Assembly (NCBI RefSeq): GCF_029714205.1
Contig: NZ_CP121648.1
Location: 5,343,001-5,407,000 of the forward strand
From: Methylobacterium sp. CB376
GTDB lineage: Bacteria > Pseudomonadota > Alphaproteobacteria > Rhizobiales > Beijerinckiaceae
DNA: 64,000 bases
Direction of reading: 5' to 3'
Below the pieces are notes generated by a model. That model saw nothing but the letters and a program-made list of their open reading frames with translations. It did no database searches and was not told where the DNA came from. The position numbers were made by a program, and so were the translations under genes. How positions within the stretch are numbered: the stretch's first letter is position 1; each line of letters starts with the position of its first letter. Positions 8,975-15,992 of the stretch are shown piece after piece.

Positions 8975-9838
8975 CTACCCGAGTTCGGCGAGCGGCACCG
9001 GATAGGCGTGCGGCCGCCCCGCCAGCATCGAGTCGATCAGGGCCAGCACCTCGCGCCGGCCGACATTCGCGGCCTGCTCGAAGGGCGTCCAGGTCTGGAC
9101 GAAGTCGAGGCCGGCGAAGACCTCCCGGTAGCGCAGCAGCTCGGCCGGGGTGAGCGGCACGCCGCGCACGAAGGCCTTGTGGGCGGAGATCGTCAGCGCC
9201 CGGCGCGGATCCTCCGGATCGAGTTCGAACTTGAGCGCGTCGCCGCAGAACAGGATCCCGCGGGCGCGGTCGAACAGCACGGCGTGGCCGTCGAAATGGC
9301 CGGCCGTGCGGTGCAGGACGAGGCCCGGCAGCGGCTCCAGCTGGTCGTCGTAGGGCCAGGACACCCGGAGGGCGGCGCTCCAGGCGAAATCCGCCGCCGG
9401 CAGGGCGAGTTCGGGGTCGAAGCGGTCCTGGAGCTGCGGCAGCGCGGCGTAGCTGTGGGGATGCGAGGCGGAGAGCACCGCCACGCCGCCGAGCGCCGCG
9501 ACGTGGTCGAGCGCCGCGTCGCTGAGCACGGTGCAGCCCTCGAAGCCCAGATTCCCGTGCGGGGTGGTCACCAGATAGGCGCTCGGCCCGATCCCGGTCA
9601 CCGGGTCGTTCCAGAACTTCCACACGCCGGGCTCGACCTCGGCCCAGTGACACGGGAAGGCGGCCTGCGCCTCCGCGACGGTGCGGAAGCGCCAGCCCTG
9701 CTGCGGCACGACGTGGCGGGCGTCCAGGCAGAGCGGGCAGGCGGGCGGGGCCGCGAAGTGCCGCTGCCAGAAACCGCAATTGTCGCACAGGAAGGCCGGG
9801 AGCTTGAGCGCGCCCGCGAAGGGCAGGTAGCCGGGCAA
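8975..9838 (-). CDS. Metallo-beta-lactamase-fold protein with N-terminal zinc ribbon
   Basis: The protein starts with a probable zinc ribbon (Cys-Asp-Asn-Cys, 12 residues, then Cys-Pro-Leu-Cys), followed by a metallo-beta-lactamase fold. The first metal motif is unusual: His-Pro-His-Ser-Tyr-Ala where the family normally has HxHxDH. Later ligands are present (Ala-Gly-His-Phe-Asp-Gly-His, and Phe-Cys-Gly-Asp). No ATG or GTG exists upstream of the ribbon; only TTG at 9838 or TTG at 9991 could start it. The shorter form is given because the extra 51 residues are low-complexity and contain a 17-bp tandem duplication. Function unknown. Confidence 0.7.
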   Translation of the reverse strand: MPGYLPFAGALKLPAFLCDNCGFWQRHFAAPPACPLCLDARHVVPQQGWRFRTVAEAQAAFPCHWAEVEPGVWKFWNDPVTGIGPSAYLVTTPHGNLGFEGCTVLSDAALDHVAALGGVAVLSASHPHSYAALPQLQDRFDPELALPAADFAWSAALRVSWPYDDQLEPLPGLVLHRTAGHFDGHAVLFDRARGILFCGDALKFELDPEDPRRALTISAHKAFVRGVPLTPAELLRYREVFAGLDFVQTWTPFEQAANVGRREVLALIDSMLAGRPHAYPVPLAELG

Positions 9839-9856
9839 GGTCGGGTCCTGGTCAAG

Positions 9857-9890
9857 AGGGCTGGGCAGACAGCAGGGCTGGGCAGACAGC
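9857..9890. repeat. 17-bp tandem duplication
   Basis: Two exact copies of a 17-bp unit (AGGGCTGGGCAGACAGC) at 9857-9873 and 9874-9890. It lies just upstream of the preferred TTG start of the metallo-beta-lactamase-fold gene, or inside it if the longer TTG start is used. Confidence 0.9.
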
Positions 9891-10040
9891 GCTCGGCGGG
9901 AGATAGTGCGGCGGCCGCACGGGTCGATCTCCGGCGGGTTCTCGAAGCCGCGGCGTAACCGCCGGGCGGGCGGCGGCGAAACACGGGGCAACGGTCAAGG
10001 CGGCGGGCGGGCGCCCGGCGGCACGATCGGGGGGACCCGC

Positions 10041-10787
10041 ATGACGCTTCTTCGCCGACGCCTCCTCCTCAGCCTCCCGCTCCTCTCGCTGGCCGCCGCC
10101 AAGCCCCAGAGCAAGCCCCAGAGTTCGGGAGGAGAGGTCACCACCACCGACCTCGTCCTCAACTGCGACACGGCCCTGGGCCCGGTCCTCGCCCGGGCGG
10201 CGGAGAGGTTCCGGTCCGTCTCGGGCGTCACGGTCCGGGTCTTCCCGACCAGCCCCGGCCTCCTGGTCCCGCAGCTCGCCCGCAAGGTCCAGAACGACCT
10301 CCTGGTCACCCAGGACGGGATCGTGGCGCAGGCGGCCGCCGCCGGGCTGATCGACGGGGCGCCGGTCGGGGCGTGGCGCAACCGCCTCGTCGTCGCGGCC
10401 CGCAAGGGCGCCGCCGCCGACGCGCTGAGGGGCCGGATCGCGGTCTGCGACCCGACCCCGGCCGCCGACATGGACGGGCCCGGGATCCTGCGAGCCCTGC
10501 AGCTCGGCGAGAGGAGCGTCGTCGGCGTCCTCGACACGGACGAGGTGCTGGACCTCGTCCTGCGCGGCGAGGCGGAGGCGGGGTTGCTGCACGCGAGCGA
10601 CCTCGCGCAGCGCCCCGCGCTCGAGGTGATCCGCCCGGTCCCGGAGCGCGTCGCGCCGCCGATCACCTACCGGGCGGCCGTGACGCGCCTCGCCCGTCGG
10701 CCGAATCCGCGGGCCTTCCTCGACTTCCTGACCTCGCCCGCCGGAAGCGGAGCGCTCGCCGCGCAGGGACTGGAGACGACCGCATGA
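10041..10787 (+). CDS. ModA-like periplasmic substrate-binding protein
   Basis: A 248-residue exported protein with an N-terminal signal (Arg-Arg-Arg, then a Leu-rich core) and the periplasmic binding fold of the molybdate-binding ModA type. It has Leu-Asn-Cys-Asp-Thr-Ala-Leu-Gly-Pro-Val near residue 40 and a C-terminal Asp-Phe-Leu-Thr-Ser-Pro-Ala-Gly typical of ModA relatives. No modB or modC gene is near. Instead it begins an operon with a cytochrome b and a molybdopterin protein, overlapping the next start by ATGA. It may bind an oxyanion or serve the oxidoreductase; that is inference. Several uncommon cysteines are present. Confidence 0.7.
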   Translation: MTLLRRRLLLSLPLLSLAAAKPQSKPQSSGGEVTTTDLVLNCDTALGPVLARAAERFRSVSGVTVRVFPTSPGLLVPQLARKVQNDLLVTQDGIVAQAAAAGLIDGAPVGAWRNRLVVAARKGAAADALRGRIAVCDPTPAADMDGPGILRALQLGERSVVGVLDTDEVLDLVLRGEAEAGLLHASDLAQRPALEVIRPVPERVAPPITYRAAVTRLARRPNPRAFLDFLTSPAGSGALAAQGLETTA

Positions 10788-11461
10788 GCATGCACGGCGT
10801 TCAGACCCATGCCTGGCCGGTGCGGATCGCGCACTGGACCATGGCGGGCGCGATCCTGGTGATGATCGGCAGCGGCTGGCGCATCTACAACGCCGAGCCG
10901 ATCCTGCCCTTCCGCTTCCCGCTCTTCGCCACGCTCGGCGGCGACGTCGAGGCGGCCCTCGCCCGGCACGGAGACCCGGGCGTCGCCACCGCGATCGCGT
11001 GGCACTTCGCCGGCATGTGGGTCCTCGCCGGCGCCTACCTGCTCTTCGTCGGCTACGGCCTCGCCTCGGGCCATTTCCGCCGCGACTTCCTGCCGGTGGG
11101 GCCGCGCAGCGTCCTGCGCGACCTCGCAGCGGCGCTGCGCTTCCGGCTGGAGCACCGGCTCGGCGAGTACAACGCCGTGCAGAAGCTGTTCTACTGGGGC
11201 GTCCTCGCGGCGGTCCTGGTCGTCATCCTGTCGGGCGTCGCGATCTGGAAGCCGGTGCAGACCTACCCGCTCGAACTCGCCTTCGGCGGGTTCCAGGGCG
11301 CGCGCGTCGTCCACTTCCTGGCGATGACGGCGATCGTCGGCTTCCTCGTCATCCACCTCGCCCTGGTCGCCCTCGTGCCGAGCACGCTCGTGGCCATGAT
11401 CACCGGCCGCTCCGGCCGGCCCGCTTCGGACACGTCCCACGGGACCGGAGACGCGGCATGA
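10784..11461 (+). CDS. Cytochrome b561-type membrane subunit
   Basis: This 225-residue integral membrane protein has about four helices and regularly placed histidines suited to two b-hemes: His17 in Ile-Ala-His-Trp, His74 in Ala-Trp-His-Phe-Ala, His177 in Val-Val-His-Phe-Leu and His191 in Val-Ile-His-Leu. That layout fits the cytochrome b/b6 (Ni-hydrogenase cytochrome b) superfamily. It overlaps both neighbours by ATGA and is most likely the quinone-linked electron partner of the molybdopterin protein encoded next. Electron direction cannot be told from sequence. Confidence 0.85.
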   Translation: MSMHGVQTHAWPVRIAHWTMAGAILVMIGSGWRIYNAEPILPFRFPLFATLGGDVEAALARHGDPGVATAIAWHFAGMWVLAGAYLLFVGYGLASGHFRRDFLPVGPRSVLRDLAAALRFRLEHRLGEYNAVQKLFYWGVLAAVLVVILSGVAIWKPVQTYPLELAFGGFQGARVVHFLAMTAIVGFLVIHLALVALVPSTLVAMITGRSGRPASDTSHGTGDAA

Positions 11462-12183
11462 CCCTGCTCCCGCGCGACTTCACCTTCGACCGGCGCCGCC
11501 TCCTCGGCGGCAGCCTCACGCTCGGCGCGCTCACCCTGCTCACCGGCTGCGACGTGAGCGACGGCGGCGCGGTCCAGGCGGCGCTCGCCCGGGTCTCGGC
11601 CTGGAACGACCGCGTGCAGGCGAGCCTGTTCGGCCCCGACCGGCTCGCCCCGATCTTCCCGGATGCCCTGGCGGTGAAGGATTTCCGCTACAACGCCTGG
11701 TACGGGCCGCAGGATGCGCCCCGCCTGGACCCGGCGACCTATCGCCTGCACCTCGCGGGCCGGATCGCCGACAAGCGGCCCTGGACCGTGGATGCCCTGG
11801 CGGCGCTCCCCCAGGTCACCCAGGTGACGCGCCACGTCTGCGTGGAGGGCTGGAGCATGATCGGCCAGTGGAGCGGCACGCCGCTGCGCACCTTCCTGGA
11901 GCGCGTCGGCGCCGACCTGACGGCCCGCTACGTCGGCTTCGAGTGCGCGGACGGCTACTACGAGGGCCTGGACATGCCGACGGCGCTGCACCCGCAGACG
12001 CTGATGGCCTTCCGCCTCCACGGCGAGACGCTTCCGGTCCGCCACGGCTTCCCGTTCAAGCTGCGGGTGCCGACCAAGCTCGGCTTCAAGAACCCGAAAT
12101 TCGTCACCACGGTCTACGTCACCGACAAGCAGCCGCGGGGCTACTGGCCGGACCGGGGCTACAATTGGTTCAGCGGGCTCTGA
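11458..12183 (+). CDS. Tat-exported sulfite-oxidase-fold molybdopterin oxidoreductase
   Basis: A 241-residue protein with a Tat signal (Asp-Arg-Arg-Arg-Leu-Leu-Gly-Gly) and a lipobox-like Leu-Leu-Thr-Gly-Cys ending at Cys31, so it may be a Tat-exported lipoprotein. The catalytic part is of the sulfite oxidase/YedY type: Cys128 in Arg-His-Val-Cys-Val-Glu-Gly-Trp should ligate molybdenum, followed by Gly-Phe-Glu-Cys-Ala-Asp-Gly-Tyr-Tyr. It has no dimerisation domain, like MsrP (YedY). The cytochrome b directly upstream (ATGA overlap) takes the place that MsrQ has elsewhere. Substrate unknown. Confidence 0.85.
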   Translation: MTLLPRDFTFDRRRLLGGSLTLGALTLLTGCDVSDGGAVQAALARVSAWNDRVQASLFGPDRLAPIFPDALAVKDFRYNAWYGPQDAPRLDPATYRLHLAGRIADKRPWTVDALAALPQVTQVTRHVCVEGWSMIGQWSGTPLRTFLERVGADLTARYVGFECADGYYEGLDMPTALHPQTLMAFRLHGETLPVRHGFPFKLRVPTKLGFKNPKFVTTVYVTDKQPRGYWPDRGYNWFSGL

Positions 12184-12185
12184 AC

Positions 12186-12917
12186 ATGGGCCGCCCCGCC
12201 TCCTCCACCTGCGCCGTCGGCGTCATGGCGAAGGCGCCGCAGGCAGGCCGCTCGAAGACCCGCCTCTGCCCGCCGCTCACGCCCGCGCAGGCCGCCGCCC
12301 TCTCGGCCGCCTTCCTGCGCGACACGACCGCCGCGCTCGCGCGCGCCGCCGCGCGGGCGCCGATCGCGCCCTACGCGGCCTACGCGCCCCGCGGCGCGGA
12401 GGATGCCGTGCGGGCCGGGATCGCCCCCGGCACCGCGCTGATCCTGGCGGACGGCTCGCCCCCGATGCCGCCCGGCGTCGAGGGGTTCGGGCGCTGCCTG
12501 CTCCACGCCGTCGACGGGATGCTGGCGCGGGGGCACCCGGCCGTGGGCGTGCTGAGCTCCGACTGCCCGACCCTGCCCGCCTCCGTCCTGGTCGAGGCCG
12601 CGCGGCTGCTGCTCGCTCCCGGCGAGCGGGCCGTGCTCGGGCCCTGCGCGGATGGCGGCTACTACTTCCTGGGGCTGAAGGGACGGCACCCGGCGCTCTT
12701 CGCGAACATCGCCTGGAGCACCGGGACCGTGGCGCAGGCGACCCGGGCGCAGGCGCGGCGGATCGGCCTCGCCCTCGTCGAACTGCCCGAATGGTACGAT
12801 GTCGACGACGCCGACGCGCTCGCGCGGCTGCGCGGCGAGGCGGGCGCCGGGTCCCCGGCGACGGCGGCGGCGCTCGCGCGGCTCGCCGCCGCCCCGCGGG
12901 CGGAGCCGGCCGCGTGA
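12186..12917 (+). CDS. DUF2064 / TIGR04282-type glycosyltransferase-like protein
   Basis: A 243-residue cytosolic protein of the DUF2064 family, related to nucleotide-sugar transferases of the GT-A fold. Key segments are Val-Met-Ala-Lys-Ala-Pro-Gln-Ala-Gly-Arg-Ser-Lys-Thr-Arg-Leu near residue 14, the Ser-Ser-Asp-Cys-Pro-Thr-Leu acidic site, and Gly-Pro-Cys-Ala-Asp-Gly-Gly-Tyr-Tyr. Relatives occur in arsenosugar-type clusters, but the arsenic methyltransferase (arsM) is absent here. It begins 2 bp after the molybdoprotein and overlaps the next gene by GTGA. Nucleotide or sugar specificity is not visible. Confidence 0.8.
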   Translation: MGRPASSTCAVGVMAKAPQAGRSKTRLCPPLTPAQAAALSAAFLRDTTAALARAAARAPIAPYAAYAPRGAEDAVRAGIAPGTALILADGSPPMPPGVEGFGRCLLHAVDGMLARGHPAVGVLSSDCPTLPASVLVEAARLLLAPGERAVLGPCADGGYYFLGLKGRHPALFANIAWSTGTVAQATRAQARRIGLALVELPEWYDVDDADALARLRGEAGAGSPATAAALARLAAAPRAEPAA

Positions 12918-14251
12918 GGACCCCGCTCGCCCGCCTCGCCCTGCTCGCCGGGCTCCTCGTCGCGCTCACCCTCGGCGGCCTGTCCCTCCATGTTCCAGGC
13001 GCCGACACGGTGGGCACGCCGCTGCGGGCGCAGATCCTGGTCGGGCTGCTCGCCGTCTCGGTGGGGATCTACCTCCTGGCGGTGCGGCTCGTCCTGCGGG
13101 AGAGCGTGCCGGCGCGGGCCCTCTGGCTGGTGATCGGCGTCGCCCTCCTGCTGCGGCTCGCGCTTCTGCCCGCCCCGCCCTTCCTGTCGAGCGACATCTA
13201 CCGCTACGTCTGGGACGGGCAGGTCCAGGCCGCCGGGATCAACCCCTACCTGTACGTCCCGGCGGACCCGGCCCTGGCGCAGCTGCGCGACCCCGCCATC
13301 TTCCCGCTCATCAACCGGGCCGACTACGCCCGGACGATCTACCTGCCCGCCGCGCAGCTCGCCTTCGCGGCGGTCGGGCGGCTGAGCGCGAGCGTCACCG
13401 GCATGAAGGCGGCGATGCTCCTGTGCGACGGCGTCGCGATCCTGTGCGTCCTGCGCCTCCTCGGGGGCGCCGGCCTGCCCCCCGCCCGCGTGCTCATCTA
13501 CGCCTGGAATCCGCTGGTCCTGTGGTCCTTCGCCCTCGACGGCCACGTGGACGCGCTCGCGGTCGGCCTCCTCGCCCTCGCGCTCCTCGCCCGGGCGCGG
13601 CACCGGGAGGGCCTCGCGGGCGCGCTCCTCGCCGCCGCGAGCCTCGTGAAGGTGCTGCCCGTCGTGGTGGCGCCGGCCTTCCTGCGCGGGGGCGGCTTCG
13701 GGCGCCCGGCCGCGGCGGGCCTCGCGACCCTGGTCGTCCTCTCCCTGCACTACCTTTCGGCCGGCCCGCTGATCCTCGGCTTCCTGCCCGCCTACGGGGC
13801 CGAGGAGGGTTTCGACACCGGCCGGGGCTTCTGGCTGCTCGCCGGACTGGCGCATCTCGTGCCGCTCCCGGCGGCGGCGGGCCGCCTCTACGGCCTGTGC
13901 GCGGCGCTCGGCTTCGCGGCGCTCGCCGCCTTCGTGGCCACGCGGCGCGCCGGGCCGCCCGACGCCGTCCGCCTCTGCCGCGACGCCGGCCTGCTGGCGG
14001 CCGTCGCCACCGCGGCGGCGAACCCGCACTACGCCTGGTACTATCCGTGGCTCGCGCTGCCGGCCGCGATCGCCCCGACGCCCGCCGTGATCTGGCTCTC
14101 GGCGGCGCCGGTGCTGTTCTTCATCGACCCCTTCAACGAGCGCTTCGTCTGGCCGGGCCTGGTCTTCGGTCCGGCCGTCATCCTCGCCCTGCGCGACCTG
14201 CGCCGGGCCCGCAGCACGGCGCTCGCCCTCGCGCCGAAAGGAGCGTCCTGA
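12914..14251 (+). CDS. Multi-span membrane glycosyltransferase (GT87/mannosyltransferase-like)
   Basis: A 445-residue protein with about ten to twelve hydrophobic helices. An early loop carries Ser-Ser-Asp-Ile-Tyr-Arg-Tyr-Val-Trp-Asp-Gly and Gly-Ile-Asn-Pro-Tyr, the hallmark of GT-C enzymes that use polyprenyl-phosphate sugars. Later loops have Tyr-Ala-Trp-Asn-Pro-Leu, Asp-Gly-His-Val-Asp, and Ala-Asn-Pro-His-Tyr-Ala-Trp-Tyr-Tyr. It begins at GTG overlapping the previous stop (GTGA) and ends 1 bp into the next start. It should add a sugar on the periplasmic face; the GT2 enzyme downstream could make its lipid-linked donor (inference). Confidence 0.8.
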   Translation: MRTPLARLALLAGLLVALTLGGLSLHVPGADTVGTPLRAQILVGLLAVSVGIYLLAVRLVLRESVPARALWLVIGVALLLRLALLPAPPFLSSDIYRYVWDGQVQAAGINPYLYVPADPALAQLRDPAIFPLINRADYARTIYLPAAQLAFAAVGRLSASVTGMKAAMLLCDGVAILCVLRLLGGAGLPPARVLIYAWNPLVLWSFALDGHVDALAVGLLALALLARARHREGLAGALLAAASLVKVLPVVVAPAFLRGGGFGRPAAAGLATLVVLSLHYLSAGPLILGFLPAYGAEEGFDTGRGFWLLAGLAHLVPLPAAAGRLYGLCAALGFAALAAFVATRRAGPPDAVRLCRDAGLLAAVATAAANPHYAWYYPWLALPAAIAPTPAVIWLSAAPVLFFIDPFNERFVWPGLVFGPAVILALRDLRRARSTALALAPKGAS

Positions 14252-15306
14252 TGTCGGCCTCCCCCGGGATCGCGAATCCGCGCCGCTACTTCGAGGCGGT
14301 CGGCGACGCCCGCGACGCGGTCGCGACCGCGCCGCCCGTCTGCCTCTACCTGGAGGTGACGAACCGCTGCAATCTCCTCTGCGAGACCTGCCCGCGCACG
14401 TTCGAGACGCTCGAACCCCCGGCCGACATGAGCTGGGACCTGTTCACCCGCATCGTCGATCAGGTCCCCGGCATCGCCCGGGTTGTGCTGCACGGGGTCG
14501 GCGAGCCGATGCTGGTCGACGACCTGCCGCGGATGATCCGCCACCTCAAGGCGCGGGGCACCTACGTGCTGTTCAACACGAACGGCACCCTGATGCAGCC
14601 CAAGCGGTTCCGGGACCTGATCGAGACCGGGCTCGACGAGCTGCGCGTCTCCCTCGACGCGGCCGACCGCGCCTCCTACAGGCGGGTGCGCGGCAAGGAC
14701 TTCTTCGATCGCATCGTGCGCGACGTCGGCCGGTTCACGGCCTTCCAGAGGGAGGCGGGCGCCGCGACCCCGAGGGTCTCGCTCTGGCTCACCGGTCTCA
14801 AGGAGACGATCGACCAGTTGCCGGACTTCGTGCGCCTCGCCGCCCGGATGGGGGTGCGCGAGGTCCACCTGCAGCGGCTCGTCTTCGACGAGGCCGGCTA
14901 CGGCATGGCCCGCGCCGACCTCTCGCTGTTCGAGCGCGCGCGGGAGGAGGAGCATGCCGCCATCGCGGCCGCGCAGGCGATCGGGGCCGAACTCGGCGTC
15001 AGCCTGGACGCGTCGGGCGCCACCGAGCCCGGCCTCAGCCTCAGGCGGCAGGCCGAGGACCGGCCCTGGGCGACCTGCCGGCGGCCGTGGTCGCTGATGT
15101 ACATCACCGCCCACGGCCGCGCCCTGCCCTGCTGCATCGCGCCCTTCTCGGTGCGGGGCTACGACAGCTACACGCTCGGCGACGCGACGCAGGCGAGCCT
15201 GCGCGAGATCTGGAACGGCGAGGCCTACCGGGACTTCCGCCGCGCCCTGCTGTCCGAGGCGCCCCCGGCGCCGTGCCGGAATTGCGGGCTGCGATGGAGC
15301 CTGTGA
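14251..15306 (+). CDS. Radical SAM/SPASM domain enzyme
   Basis: A 351-residue radical SAM protein. Cys40, Cys44 and Cys47 (Cys-Asn-Leu-Leu-Cys-Glu-Thr-Cys) bind the SAM 4Fe-4S cluster. A Gly-Val-Gly-Glu-Pro motif follows at 82-86. The C-terminus is a SPASM-type auxiliary cluster domain with Cys276, Cys294, Cys295, Cys342 and Cys345, around Gly-Arg-Ala-Leu-Pro-Cys-Cys and a Glu-Ile-Trp-Asn-Gly motif. SPASM proteins often modify peptides, but others act on small molecules or sugars. No candidate precursor peptide was seen next to it. It is embedded mid-operon between two glycosyltransferases. Confidence 0.88.
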   Translation: MSASPGIANPRRYFEAVGDARDAVATAPPVCLYLEVTNRCNLLCETCPRTFETLEPPADMSWDLFTRIVDQVPGIARVVLHGVGEPMLVDDLPRMIRHLKARGTYVLFNTNGTLMQPKRFRDLIETGLDELRVSLDAADRASYRRVRGKDFFDRIVRDVGRFTAFQREAGAATPRVSLWLTGLKETIDQLPDFVRLAARMGVREVHLQRLVFDEAGYGMARADLSLFERAREEEHAAIAAAQAIGAELGVSLDASGATEPGLSLRRQAEDRPWATCRRPWSLMYITAHGRALPCCIAPFSVRGYDSYTLGDATQASLREIWNGEAYRDFRRALLSEAPPAPCRNCGLRWSL

Positions 15307-15992
15307 GCGTCGTCATCCCGACCCTCGACGAGGGGGAGACGATCGGCGCCGTGCTGCGCGAGATCCCGCGCGCCTACGCGGGCGACCTCATCGTGGCGGA
15401 TGGCGGCAGCCGCGACGACACCCGGGCGATCGCGGCGGCGGCCGGCGCCCGGGTGATCGAGGCCGGGCGCGGCTACGGCCGGGCCTGCGCGGCGGGTGCG
15501 GCGGCGGCGCGGCCGGAGAGCCGGGTCATCGCCTTCCTCGACGGGGACGGCGCCGACCGGGGCGACCTGATCGCGCGGATCGCCGACCCGGTCCTGCGGG
15601 GGGAGCGGGACCTCGTCCTCGCCTCGCGCACCCGCGGCGCGCGCGAGCCCGGCGCGATGCTCTGGCACCAAGTGCTGGCCGGGCGGCTCGCCGGCCTCGG
15701 CATCGGGGCGCTCTACGGGGTGCGCTACAGCGACATGTGCGCCTTCCGGGCGATCGGCCGGGACGCCCTCGCGCGGCTGAACCTGCGGGAGATGACCTAT
15801 GGCTGGAACATCGAGATGCAGATGCAGGCGGCCCGCGCCGGCTACCGCATCGCCGAGGTGCCGGTTCCCTATCGGTGCCGGGCGGGCGGCCGGTCGAAGG
15901 TGGCGGGATCCCTGACCGGGACGCTTCGGGCGGGCAGCCGGATCGTCTCGACCTTCCTGCGCGTCGCGGCCGGGCCGGCGCCGCCGCCATGA
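15294..15992 (+). CDS. GT2 glycosyltransferase, polyprenyl-phosphate sugar synthase-like
   Basis: A 232-residue GT-A enzyme opening with Val-Ser-Val-Val-Ile-Pro-Thr-Leu-Asp-Glu and Asp-Gly-Gly-Ser-Arg-Asp-Asp-Thr, with the metal site Phe-Leu-Asp-Gly-Asp-Gly-Ala-Asp in the middle. The segment Met-Thr-Tyr-Gly-Trp-Asn-Ile-Glu-Met-Gln and the Pro-Tyr-Arg-Cys-Arg-Ala-Gly-Gly-Arg-Ser-Lys-Val ending are typical of dolichyl/undecaprenyl-phosphate glycosyltransferases. It has no membrane helices. The ATG overlaps the radical SAM gene by 13 bp; a GTG at 15303 is an alternative. It probably supplies a lipid-linked sugar to the GT-C enzyme of this operon. Confidence 0.82.
   Translation: MEPVSVVIPTLDEGETIGAVLREIPRAYAGDLIVADGGSRDDTRAIAAAAGARVIEAGRGYGRACAAGAAAARPESRVIAFLDGDGADRGDLIARIADPVLRGERDLVLASRTRGAREPGAMLWHQVLAGRLAGLGIGALYGVRYSDMCAFRAIGRDALARLNLREMTYGWNIEMQMQAARAGYRIAEVPVPYRCRAGGRSKVAGSLTGTLRAGSRIVSTFLRVAAGPAPPP

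Noticed and set aside
12186..15306. Arsenosugar biosynthesis cluster
   Set aside because: The DUF2064 protein and a radical SAM gene resemble parts of such clusters, but no arsenic methyltransferase is present and the radical SAM protein has a SPASM rather than ArsS-type layout.
14251..15306. Ribosomal-peptide maturation system around the SPASM enzyme
   Set aside because: No short precursor-peptide gene or leader-binding (RRE) protein was found next to it; neighbours are sugar enzymes.
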